Below are positions 54,897 through 63,596 of a stretch of 64,000 nt of DNA, one piece after another. Where the stretch lies: assembly GCA_016715075.1 (NCBI GenBank), contig JADKBK010000014.1, forward strand, positions 124,001 to 188,000, written 5' to 3'. The DNA comes from Bacteroidales bacterium (lineage in GTDB: Bacteria > Bacteroidota > Bacteroidia > Bacteroidales > VadinHA17). The translations under genes and the position numbers were made by a program. The notes beneath the pieces are model-generated. The model did not search any database and was not told where the DNA came from. It saw nothing but the letters and a program-made list of their open reading frames with translations. Numbering within the stretch: the stretch's first letter is position 1; each line of letters begins with the position of its first letter.

Positions 54897-56031
54897 TTTC
54901 ACGCCGCTGACCACTCACTGGCAAATACTTAGTTTTAATGAAAACAGCGGGAGGCTTTTTCCTATTTTTCTATGGACAATAATTAGTATTACCCTGGTAA
55001 TGCTGGTTATTCAAGCCAACCGTATAATTGAAATTTCTCCAGTTATACTTCTGACTTTCAGGCTTATAAGTATTTCGCTGCTTGTTATTCATGCCTTTAG
55101 GAAGAGGTCTCTCACAACCTGGATTCTTGTATGTATGGTTGCTGGAGCCGAATTTGGTTACGATGTTCCTGAGGTCGCAAAAAAGCTGCAGGTACTGAGT
55201 GAGATTTTTCTGAGGCTGATTAAAACGATCATAGCTCCCCTGCTTTTTTCGACGCTTGTTGTGGGAATTGCAGGACATGCTGATATCAGGCAGATTGGAA
55301 GGATGGGATGGAAATCACTTCTCTATTTTGAGATTGTTTCCACGTGTGCTCTCTTTATCGGACTTCTGGCAATAAATATCAGTCATGCAGGTGTTGGGGT
55401 TGTTTTGCCTCCCAATCCGGATATTGCTCCGATAACGACTCTGAAGGAACAGTCGACAACTGATTTTATTCTTCATATTTTTCCTGAGAATTTCGCCAGG
55501 GCAATCTATGAAGGCCAGATACTGCAGATGGTAATATTCAGCATTATCTTCGCTATCGCTGTGGCAATGGTGAAGGAGAAGTTCAGATCCCCGATGATAC
55601 GGTTTTGTGAAAGTCTTGCTGAGACGATGTTCAAATTTACAAATATCGTCATGTATTTCGCTCCGGTGGCCGTTTTTGCTGCTATAGCATATACAGTAGG
55701 CCATATGGGATTCGATATCCTTTTTAATCTGTTTAAGCTGCTGGCTACTCTGTATGTTGCTTTGATTGTCTTCCTCGTATTTATCCTTTTTCCTGTTGCA
55801 CTTATCTTTAAGATACCTGTCATTCCGTTTATTAAGGCAGTATCTGAACCGGCTACAATAGCTTTTGCAACTTCAAACTCTGAATCCGCACTTCCGTCAG
55901 CTATGGAATCCATGGAGAAATTTGGTTGCACATCCGTTAACGTTATTGGAAATTGTCTGGCAACCTGTGTAATTGCACGCTCCGAGAAAGAGTTTGACAT
56001 CCAGGCAGCCAGAAATTTCAAGGTGGAATAG
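54811..56031 (+). CDS. Dicarboxylate/amino acid:cation symporter with an internal deletion
   Basis: A DAACS/glutamate-transporter-family protein. The frame opens at 54811, inside slyD; ATG 55000 is another candidate and the true start is unclear. Family sequence is clear from FGYDVPEVAKKLQVLSEIFLRLIKTIIAPLLFSTLVVGI through HP1 (EPATIAFATSNSESALPSAMESMEKFG). The next residues (TSVNVIGNCLATCVIARSE) correspond to the end of TM8 in relatives. About 95 residues between them (TM7, hairpin HP2 and the start of TM8), with the substrate-site NLDG-type and TSKG-type motifs, are missing in frame. The product is probably inactive unless the deletion is an assembly artefact. Confidence 0.85.
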   Translation: MNMNWQAQHIPVQAAEANPALVVAEAADDFTPLTTHWQILSFNENSGRLFPIFLWTIISITLVMLVIQANRIIEISPVILLTFRLISISLLVIHAFRKRSLTTWILVCMVAGAEFGYDVPEVAKKLQVLSEIFLRLIKTIIAPLLFSTLVVGIAGHADIRQIGRMGWKSLLYFEIVSTCALFIGLLAINISHAGVGVVLPPNPDIAPITTLKEQSTTDFILHIFPENFARAIYEGQILQMVIFSIIFAIAVAMVKEKFRSPMIRFCESLAETMFKFTNIVMYFAPVAVFAAIAYTVGHMGFDILFNLFKLLATLYVALIVFLVFILFPVALIFKIPVIPFIKAVSEPATIAFATSNSESALPSAMESMEKFGCTSVNVIGNCLATCVIARSEKEFDIQAARNFKVE

Positions 56032-56545
56032 TCACCAATGGTTTTATTAACCGGCTTTTTTCTCTCAAAACTTCATAGTCTGCCTGAAAGCAGCTGGAAA
56101 TGATCGGATGTCCATTGCTTTAAAAAGCTCAAATAGTAGCTTTATAATAAATATTATCAGGCAGTTACATCGAAATATCAGCCATTTTAAACTCTCTGAG
56201 AATCGAATATTCAATGATTTCCCGGATATAGTGCAGTGATTTGAATTCTGAAGGGATAAAAAAGTATTTACCGGCTTTTCTCAATTGGGAAATTCAAAAA
56301 TTCAGGAATATGTCCTGGTCCGGAATCAGAAGGCGGTCACGAATTATAGGAGAGTATTTTCATAAGTACTCAGGAAAGTCATATTATTAAATTCCGGAGT
56401 TTTAATCTCAACAATCAGGTAAAATTTAAAACTCTGTAAGAATTGAATATTCTGAGATGAACAATGATTGGGCAGGGAATTTTCAATTCTGACAAAATTA
56501 GGAAATTCAATTCATTTTCTTAGTCGGTTACATGGCTATCTGAAG
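56032..56545. other. Non-coding stretch after the symporter
   Basis: About 510 AT-rich bases with no ORF, RNA gene or tandem repeat recognised. No remnant of the missing symporter segment was found here. Confidence 0.55.
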
Positions 56546-56979
56546 TTACAAATGTACATACAATTTGACATTTACAAATGTAAACAATACGAATTACTCT
56601 TAAACATCACAGATGTAATGCATGGATTAGAAGATTAACTTCACAAATCTAAATTTAAATCAATCAATCTAAAAAATTTGTTATATATCTGTAAAAGAGA
56701 TAAATAATAGATTTAACTGAAGCATTTGTACTGAATATTATGCAAAACGAGGCCATAATGCGCTGAAAATGATTAGATATGAAGCTTAAAATACTGTATA
56801 CTAGTTAGTTAACAGCCTAAACATAAGCATTACTTCAGCTGGATTACATTTGTAATCTTTTAATTATCAATACCATAGTGAACCGACTAATTTTTTAAAA
56901 TTATACATTATTATACTGAGTTACAAATGTAATCGATAATAATTACACATGGAATTTTAATTTAAATTACATTTGTAAT
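56546..56979. promoter_or_regulatory. Set of six TTACA-n2-TGTAA inverted repeats upstream of the XRE gene
   Basis: Copies at 56546-56556 (TTACAAATGTA), 56571-56584 (TTTACAAATGTAAA), 56606-56619 (ATCACAGATGTAAT, one mismatch), 56842-56857 (GATTACATTTGTAATC, perfect 16-bp), 56921-56932 (TTACAAATGTAA) and 56966-56979 (ATTACATTTGTAAT). The last ends 14 bases before the regulator start. The region between 56620 and 56841 lacks good copies, so there are two groups of three. A dimeric repressor, most simply the adjacent XRE protein, is the likely ligand; that is inference. Confidence 0.7.
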
Positions 56980-56993
56980 ATCATTTTTACATT

Positions 56994-57428
56994 ATGAAAG
57001 AACGTTTACTTGAGTTTCTAAAGTCTGAAAATAAGTCTTCGGCGCAGCTTGCAGAAGAAATCGGAGTTCAACCTTCAGGGATATCCCATATCCTGTCTGG
57101 AAGAAATAATCCAAGTCTTGATTTTGTGCTTAAAATGCTTGAGAAATATCAGTTTCTTTCTACCGACTGGCTTCTGTTTGGAAAAGGAACAATGTATAAA
57201 GACCCTAAAATGCAGTCATTATTTGAATATGAGAACGTAAATGACAGGAAAAACAGCGCTGTGGAGGATAAAACCGGATCTGAATCGATACCGGTTGATG
57301 AGCTGCGGGCTGAAAAGGAAGTTTTAAATAGAGGCACAACGCCTTCATTGGCTGTGAAAAGGTCTGAGATTTCGCGTGTTATTATTTTTTATAGTGACAG
57401 CAGTTTTGATGAATATTCTCCAAAGTAG
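56994..57428 (+). CDS. XRE-family helix-turn-helix transcriptional regulator
   Basis: 144 residues. The N-terminal 65 form a Cro/CI-type HTH: LLEFLKSENKSSAQLAEEIGVQPSGISHILSGRNNPSLDFVLKMLEKY, with the recognition helix around VQPSGISHILSG, followed by a DWLLFGKGTMY segment typical of this Bacteroidota group. The C-terminal half is polar and charged with no fold recognised. Six inverted repeats precede the gene, suggesting that it binds its own promoter. Confidence 0.9.
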   Translation: MKERLLEFLKSENKSSAQLAEEIGVQPSGISHILSGRNNPSLDFVLKMLEKYQFLSTDWLLFGKGTMYKDPKMQSLFEYENVNDRKNSAVEDKTGSESIPVDELRAEKEVLNRGTTPSLAVKRSEISRVIIFYSDSSFDEYSPK

Positions 57429-57478
57429 CCCGGGTAGAATTATTACTTATATTCGCTTAAAAAATTGCTCATAAAAGT

Positions 57479-57486
57479 TATCTTTG
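57479..57486 (+). promoter_or_regulatory. Candidate -7 box for pyrK-pyrD
   Basis: TATCTTTG, an exact match to TAnnTTTG, 17 bases upstream of the pyrK start. The -33 is not clear. Confidence 0.45.
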
Positions 57487-57503
57487 TGTGAAAATTTCAC
57501 CAG

Positions 57504-58271
57504 ATGGCAAAGCGCATTGATGATTTTAAAATAGTTGATAATAAGCGCCTTACAGAAGATTTATTCATACTGGAACTCGAAGGTAACGACAGTATCTCTG
57601 AATTTAAGCCGGGTCAGTTTGTTCAGGTAAGGGTGGATGAAAGTCCCGGAACATTTCTCAGACGGCCAATTTCCATTCATGATGTTGATTACAAGAGAAA
57701 TACATTTAAGCTTCTGATTCAGACAGCTGGACAGGGAACGATAAAGTTATCTGAACTGTCGGCCGGTGATTCCCTTAACCTGATATATCCTCTGGGGAAC
57801 TCATTTTCCGACCCCGGGCAGGGTGAACGCATTCTGCTTGTCGGAGGGGGTGTAGGTATAGCTCCTTTATTATTCATGGGAAAGCACTTATTATCAATCG
57901 GATATAGGCCAGACTGGTTGCTGGGATTCAGAAGCAGGGAAAGAACGATAGATCTTGAGGATTACAGGCAGATAGGAAATGTATTTCTTACAACCGAGGA
58001 TGGGTCGGCAGGAGAGAAGGGATATGTAACAAACCATTCTGTCCTGGAGGAAAAGCGTTATGACAGGGTTTATTGCTGTGGTCCCGACCCAATGATGAAG
58101 GCAGTTGCCTCGTATTGCAGCAGGAAGGGCATAAATTGCGAGGTATCACTTGAAAATCTCATGGCATGCGGAATTGGAATATGTCTTTGCTGTATCGTTA
58201 CTACAGTTAAAGGGAATATATGTACATGTACTGACGGACCGGTTTTCAATATAACTGAATTAAAATGGTGA
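57504..58271 (+). CDS. pyrK: Dihydroorotate dehydrogenase electron transfer subunit
   Basis: An FAD and 2Fe-2S protein that passes electrons from dihydroorotate oxidation to NAD. 255 residues: FAD domain with RRPISIHDVD near 51, NAD domain with ILLVGGGVGIAPLLFMGK near 111 and C-terminal cysteines CGIGICLCCIVTT ... CTCTDGPVF near 221-248 that hold the 2Fe-2S cluster. Overlaps pyrD by 7 bases, indicating translational coupling into one heterotetramer. Confidence 0.95.
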   Translation: MAKRIDDFKIVDNKRLTEDLFILELEGNDSISEFKPGQFVQVRVDESPGTFLRRPISIHDVDYKRNTFKLLIQTAGQGTIKLSELSAGDSLNLIYPLGNSFSDPGQGERILLVGGGVGIAPLLFMGKHLLSIGYRPDWLLGFRSRERTIDLEDYRQIGNVFLTTEDGSAGEKGYVTNHSVLEEKRYDRVYCCGPDPMMKAVASYCSRKGINCEVSLENLMACGIGICLCCIVTTVKGNICTCTDGPVFNITELKW

Positions 58272-59182
58272 ATCTTGGTTTTTCAATCGGCAATCTGCAT
58301 TTTAAAAACCCTGTGCTTACAGCTTCCGGCACCTGCGGATTCGGCCCTGAGCTTGATGATTTCATAGATATTTCCAGTTTGGGTGGGCTGGTGGTAAAAG
58401 GCACTACAATGGAACCCAGGGAGGGTAATCCTTATCCCAGAATGGCCGAAACACCTTCAGGCATGCTGAATGCCGTTGGACTGCAGAATAAAGGGATTGA
58501 TAATTTCGAAAAGAATATCTACCCGGTCATTTCAAAGTATGATACAAATATTATTGTCAATGTAAACGGCAGTAATATTGAGGATTATGTTGCATTATCC
58601 GCCAGGCTTGACAGGCTTGATAAAATTGCTGCTATTGAACTTAATATTTCCTGCCCGAATGTCAAAAAGGGGGGAATGATTTTTGGTACTAATCTTGATT
58701 CTGCACGTGAAGTTACAAGAGCAGTTAGAGCTGCATATTCGAAAATATTGATTGTCAAGTTATCACCTAATGTGACCAATATAGTTGATTTTGCAAGGGT
58801 TGTTGAAGAGGAGGGTGCCGATTCGGTTTCCCTGATAAACACACTGCTGGGGATGTCAATCGACATTGCCGGGATGAAACCATCGCTTTCTACAATTACA
58901 GGAGGCTTATCAGGGCCTGCTATCAAACCTGTGGCGCTCAGGATGGTCTGGCAGGTTGCCAGGGCTGTTAAGATCCCTGTAATGGGAATGGGAGGGATAA
59001 TGACCTGGTCTGATGCTGTTGAATTCTTTCTTGCCGGGGCAGCTGCTGTGCAGGTTGGTACAGCTACATTTATCGATCCTCAGGCTCCCGTCAAAATTCT
59101 GGAAGGCCTTGAGAACTATCTCTCTCAAAAGGGCTTCTCAGATATTAAGGATATAGTGGGGTATATCAACAGGAGAAAATAA
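58265..59182 (+). CDS. pyrD: Dihydroorotate dehydrogenase, class 1B catalytic subunit
   Basis: Oxidises dihydroorotate to orotate in pyrimidine synthesis. 305 residues with an FMN TIM barrel: NPVLTASGTCGFGPEL near 15, VVKGTTMEPREGNPYPRM near 44, the catalytic Cys in NISCPNVKKGGMIFG near 126, SLINTLLGMSIDI near 190, GGLSGPAIKPVALRMVWQV near 211 and GMGGIMTWSDAVEFFLAGA near 240. Partner of pyrK just upstream. Intact. Confidence 0.95.
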   Translation: MVNLGFSIGNLHFKNPVLTASGTCGFGPELDDFIDISSLGGLVVKGTTMEPREGNPYPRMAETPSGMLNAVGLQNKGIDNFEKNIYPVISKYDTNIIVNVNGSNIEDYVALSARLDRLDKIAAIELNISCPNVKKGGMIFGTNLDSAREVTRAVRAAYSKILIVKLSPNVTNIVDFARVVEEEGADSVSLINTLLGMSIDIAGMKPSLSTITGGLSGPAIKPVALRMVWQVARAVKIPVMGMGGIMTWSDAVEFFLAGAAAVQVGTATFIDPQAPVKILEGLENYLSQKGFSDIKDIVGYINRRK

Positions 59183-59249
59183 CAACTAACCTACTGTTAC
59201 TATTTAAAAACATTTTTTTATAAACGTATCATAATATCCATTTTTACTA

Positions 59250-59257
59250 TAAATTTG
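59250..59257 (+). promoter_or_regulatory. Candidate -7 box for the Lrp gene
   Basis: TAAATTTG, an exact match to TAnnTTTG, 50 bases upstream of the lrp-like start. No clear -33. Confidence 0.4.
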
Positions 59258-59307
59258 TAAGAATTTTAAAACTTATTGTTTGATTTATTGAATAATTCAT
59301 TGTTAAA

Positions 59308-59778
59308 ATGGCAGAAAACTTACTGATTGATGATCTGGATAAGAAGATACTGGATATTATCACAAAGAATGCAAGGATTCCCTATCTTGAGGTTGCAAGG
59401 GAGTGTGGAGTTTCAGGAGCCGCAATACATCAAAGGGTTCAGAGACTTATCAGGATCGGTGTTATAAGGGGATCTGAATTCAAGGTTGATCCGGTAATGG
59501 TTGGATTTAAGACATGTGCATATATCGGTATTTTTCTTGACCACCCTGGTCATTTCAGGGATGTGATCGAGAAATTCAAAGATATTCCTGAAATCATTGA
59601 ATGTCATTACACTACAGGGAATTATTCGCTTTTTATAAAAGTATACACACGCGATAATGAACATCTGCGGATGATCCTGACTGATACTATTCAGAATATT
59701 GAAGGGATTGTCAGGACAGAAACCCTCATATCGCTTGAGGAATCCATAAACAGACAGATACCGGTTCTATCCAGGTAA
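59308..59778 (+). CDS. Lrp/AsnC-family transcriptional regulator
   Basis: 156 residues. N-terminal HTH: LDDLDKKILDIITKNARIPYLEVARECGVSGAAIHQRVQRLI, where the recognition helix lies around SGAAIHQRVQRL. The C-terminal effector domain (RAM type) runs from about 65 (VGFKTCAYIGIFLD) to 150, with the ECHYTTGNYSLFIKVYTRD segment. Such proteins sense amino acids and form octamers. Targets unknown. Its stop codon is followed directly by heptamer array E. Confidence 0.93.
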   Translation: MAENLLIDDLDKKILDIITKNARIPYLEVARECGVSGAAIHQRVQRLIRIGVIRGSEFKVDPVMVGFKTCAYIGIFLDHPGHFRDVIEKFKDIPEIIECHYTTGNYSLFIKVYTRDNEHLRMILTDTIQNIEGIVRTETLISLEESINRQIPVLSR

Positions 59779-59883
<105 letters not shown>

Positions 59884-59899
59884 GAATTCTGAAGAAAAA

Positions 59900-59938
59900 A
59901 TAAAGGGTGATTCGAATATTTTATTCTGATCACCCTTC
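59900..59938 (-). terminator. Terminator hairpin for the convergent minus-strand gene
   Basis: AAGGGTGAT pairs with ATCACCCTT across a 16-base loop. On the minus strand it is followed by TTTATTTTTTC, so it fits as terminator of the exported repeat-protein gene, beyond array F. It may also act on lrp from the other side. Confidence 0.7.
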
Positions 59939-59969
59939 ACTATTTTATGGTTTCCTGTTTTACTATCCA

Positions 59970-60119
59970 CTCTACGCTCTCCTCTCTCCACTCTACGCTC
60001 TCTCCCAGCCCTTCGCCCTGGCCCTGCCTCCCTGTCCCTGGCCCTGGCCCTGGCCCTGCGCCCTGCGCCCTTCGCCCTGAGCCCTTCGCCCTGCGCCCTT
60101 CGCCCTGCGCCCTGCGCTT
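59970..60119. repeat. Heptamer array F (CTCTACG and CCCTGCG/CCCTTCG) abutting a stop codon
   Basis: CTCTACG, CTCTCCT, CTCTCCA, CTCTACG, CTCTCTC (59970-60004), CCCTTCG, a CCCTGG hexamer block (60016-60053), then nine in-phase heptamers (60054-60116): five CCCTGCG, three CCCTTCG, one CCCTGAG. The final CTTC touches the stop codon of the minus-strand gene (60120-60122). The units are those of arrays C and D. Confidence 0.95.
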
Positions 60120-62421
60120 CTACCTTCTCCTGCCTCCGCCGCCACTACGGCTGGCACCTCCGCCACCTGAACTTCTCGATGGAGACGAAGACCTGGAGTA
60201 ACTGCTGGAATTGTTTGTCCTTGTCGCTCCACGATCCCTGCCAGCACTTTGCCTGTCCATTTCGTTCCTGTTGTAGGAGGACGGGCTTGAAGGTCTTGAT
60301 GATGAAGAAGCTTTTCCTGTTGAAGTTCTGTTTGGTGTACCTGATTTATTGCTTCTGTCAACGGCTGAGCCTGTCGAAGCTTTGTCAGCTGGTTTCCAGT
60401 CATTTCCCTGCCTTTGGTCCCATCCTTTATTAGTTTTCTGGTAAACATTGCCGCTTTTATCGGCATAGACATTATTTCGCTGCTGTCCGGATGCTGCCCT
60501 GCGGTCTCCGCCTGTATTTCCTGTTGAAGGTCTTGCAACATTAGGCTTAACGCCAGCACGATTGTTACTGTAAATATTATTGCCGGCTTTGTTGCCTGAA
60601 CCGCTTGAGGATGGCCTGTCAGGTCTTCCGTATCCAGGCTGGTTACCTCCGCCATGGCCCGGATACCCGCCGCTTGGCGGTCTATGCCCATGGCCATAGT
60701 ATCCGCCGCCTCCGTAGGAAGGGTGATAATGATAGGGAGGATGATAACCGGCACATCCATAGTAGCCTCCATAATACCTGTTGCCAAATCTGATGTGGAC
60801 GGGTCCGTAAGACATGCCATAACTCATGCCCCAGCCTGTGTATGGATTGTAATACATACTGAATCCATAGGTAACAGGTCTCGGGTAATAGACGGTCCCA
60901 TACCATGCATAGTAGTGATATCCGGTTCCGTAAACCACTGTAGGGCCATATACGTAGGACCCATAATATCCTGGGGTATATCCTACGTATACAATCTCCG
61001 GAGTGACATCATATATGTAAACATATTTTACATTATAAACTGTACTTGTTGGTTCAATATTATCAACCTCCTGGGGTCTTGTCACAGCAACCTGCCATGG
61101 CCCTCTACCTGAATTTGATTCAAACCAGATACCATTGTCGACACAGTAATATTTATTTGAGACCCTAAGTACAGTCTGTGGCGAATTTGCTGCATAAACC
61201 ATTGAGGTCCCATCTACCTTTTCAAATTTAGGTTCACCGTCATACTCAACGTTAACGGTGGCAGTCCTTCTGTCTACCTCTGCCGTTTGAGGTATCTGAC
61301 TGTCCAGAATTGCCTCCTTTGAGGCATCCGTACCGGCAACACTCGCCAGTACACCATCCTTGTCACTTCCTTCAGGGATGTTTGCAAATTCCTGAGGTAG
61401 TTTATCAGCATTCACATAAGCCCATGGGCCCGTCATCTTTGCAGATGAATACCATCTGCCGGAGATCAGTATGAAATAATTCTGGCTCTGGATGTCCATA
61501 AACACATAGCTTTCCGTATTTTTTACATAAAGAAGATTTGTATTCTGGATAGGTGTAAATTCAGGTTCACCGTCTATTACAATAAGTTCTGCAGGAGTGG
61601 TCCGCACAATAACAGCGGGGATGGCTTCAGGAGTTTTCTGTTCTTCAGTTTTTGATACGCTTTCAGTTCCATCCGGATTATTGGCCTTTTCAATCTCTTC
61701 CTGAAGCTTTTTCAATGATGATGAAGGTTTTTTTAACTTTTCCCATGCACCCATTATGTCAGCTGCAGTAAACCAGACCTGATCGCCATACATGAAATAT
61801 GCTTTCTCCGCGGGATCAAAAATTATAAAGAACGGAGAATTTTCAACCTTTTGATAATTATACCCCTGCATCTCTTTCAGAATCGGTTTTCCATCAATGA
61901 ATACCAGCACTGCAGGCTTATTTGAGATTATAATTTCAGGAGGATCATTTTTAAATTTGCTGTCTGTTTTGACTGATGCCGATTCAAGTGTACTGATCAG
62001 TTCATCCATTGATATTTCCATTTTCCATTTAGGCATCTCTTCCTCAAGAAGTTGTATTATCCTGGCGGTCAGCGCAGAGTCAATTTCGTCTGAGAACCGG
62101 ATATTTGGTACTTTAATATTCGTCAGACTGCTATTCGTGTATCCCTGTCCACTATGAGGTTGAAGTCATCCAGACAGCTCCGAAAACAGGCCTTTTTGAA
62201 TCTGCTGCCTTAACCGATACAGCGGCTCTGCCTGAAAGGAGAGTCCCATCCAGTGTTTCAGGCTGTGGCTGATAGATTGTGATTTCGCCCTTCTTTGATT
62301 TTATAACCTTTGGCCATAAAGGCTCATCTGCTGCAGAGATTTCAGGAAATACAACTGAGATCATGAATAGTCCCAGTATCGAAATCCTGAGCAGTTTTTT
62401 TGATTGTTTGCTGTAAGTCAT
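60120..62421 (-). CDS. Large exported repeat protein with Tyr/Gly-rich and Ser/Arg-rich C-terminus, two frameshifts
   Basis: From ATG 62421 (MTYSKQSKKLL) with signal peptide ending ISAA. The first 88 codons break at 62158-62159; restoring one base there and one near 62126 gives TSTLIVDRDTRIAVLTNIKVPN, joins the main frame (62036 on) and makes 767 residues. The mature protein has two or three copies of a module of about 110-130 residues (PAVLVFIDGKP ... GDQVWFTAADIMGAWEKL; PAELIVIDGEPEF ... SGRWYSSAKMTGPWAYV; VEYDGEPKF ... NGIWFESNSGRGPWQVAV), then a Tyr/Gly-rich stretch (VYVGYTPGYYGSYVYGP) and a disordered tail ending GGGGRRR. No function recognised; the build suggests a surface or matrix protein. 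Confidence 0.8.
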
Positions 62422-62485
62422 AGTGAATCCTAATGAACTTTAATTAGACATAATTTGCCAAATATACGAATTCTGAAAAATAATA

Positions 62486-63223
62486 TCAGAAATTTTCCAG
62501 TATCACCATTGAAACGGAAATAAAGAATCCGACAACGGTAAATATTCCTGTAAGTTTTCCTCCGTGCTCATATGATTCAGGTATCATCGAGTTGGCCAGG
62601 ACCATCATTATAGCTCCACCGGCAAAAGCCTTGATAAATGACAGCCAGTGATCTGATGCGGAGCTGAAGAGACTGTAACCGGCAATCGTTGAGACTGCAC
62701 ATACCAGTGAAATGAATACCCATAGCATTATTATCCTATTGTTTTTCCATCCGCCTGCTTTCATGCCGGTGGTGCCTGCAATAGCTTCCGGAAGATTGGA
62801 AATAAAGACTGCTACAAGCATCACCATGCTTATTTTGCCTCCTTCAAATATCCCTAATCCTATAACTATTGACTCCGGAATGCCATCAAGGATTATTCCA
62901 AGTAACATAGGTATAGCCAGACTTGATTCATGAGATGCCCCTATATCCATATGGCTCCTTGCGCCAAGTTTTTCAATCAGTTTATCACTGAAAAAGAATA
63001 CCAGTGCTCCTGAAAAGAACCCAAAACCCGGAAATCCTGTTCCTTTGGCGAGTTTTAGAGAATCAAATATGAGTTCATAGGAAACTGCTGAGATCAGCGT
63101 GCCGGCTCCAAATGCCATAATTATCCCAAGGATTTTATTACCGAAGGAATATTTCAAGGCAATAATTCCCCCCAGAATCAGTGAAGAGGTTGCCAGTAAG
63201 CCCCATAAGAATGCATTTAACAT
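62486..63223 (-). CDS. ZIP-family divalent metal transporter
   Basis: 245 residues from ATG 63223 (MLNAFLWGLLATSS); a longer frame adds a non-family leader. Eight membrane helices. The paired metal-site helices are visible: helix IV LGIILDGIPESIVIGLGIF near 130-148 and helix V VFISNLPEAIAGTTGMK near 160-176. Probably imports zinc or iron; metal not determined by sequence. Single gene, intact. Confidence 0.92.
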   Translation of the reverse strand: MLNAFLWGLLATSSLILGGIIALKYSFGNKILGIIMAFGAGTLISAVSYELIFDSLKLAKGTGFPGFGFFSGALVFFFSDKLIEKLGARSHMDIGASHESSLAIPMLLGIILDGIPESIVIGLGIFEGGKISMVMLVAVFISNLPEAIAGTTGMKAGGWKNNRIIMLWVFISLVCAVSTIAGYSLFSSASDHWLSFIKAFAGGAIMMVLANSMIPESYEHGGKLTGIFTVVGFFISVSMVILENF

Positions 63224-63596
63224 ATGGAAATTTGTTAAGTCAGATATTAATAACAAATGATCATTGTTAAGATATAAAATATTCAATAATTATTGGCAGT
63301 AGTGTCGGAAAATGGACAGATAGGATATATATACAGGACAACGTTTTCTCTGCAACCCTCTGAAGTTGGCTATCTACCTTCAGACACCGGGCTGAAAATT
63401 ATTTTGATATTATTTTCTGAACTGTTAATTTTATCTTTTTAAACAAGGGACAATGAAATTCACACATTACTCATGGCCATCAAACAGGGATCATGTTAAG
63501 TAAAGGTGGGTCAGAGTTTTCATCACCAGTATTTTAATATCAGGTCAATAAAATTATATCATGTTTTTTTAATATAATAATCAATCCCCTGTAAAT
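63224..63596. other. Divergent gap between the ZIP gene and ppk2
   Basis: 373 AT-rich bases with no gene, RNA, tandem repeat or good promoter match recognised. Confidence 0.5.

Noticed and set aside
54360..56031. SlyD-symporter fusion protein
   Set aside because: The SlyD frame ends normally after its Cys-rich tail and the symporter is in a different frame.
56032..56993. Hidden mobile element between the symporter and the XRE gene
   Set aside because: No transposase or integrase ORF, no terminal inverted repeats or target duplication seen; the inverted repeats look like protein-binding sites.
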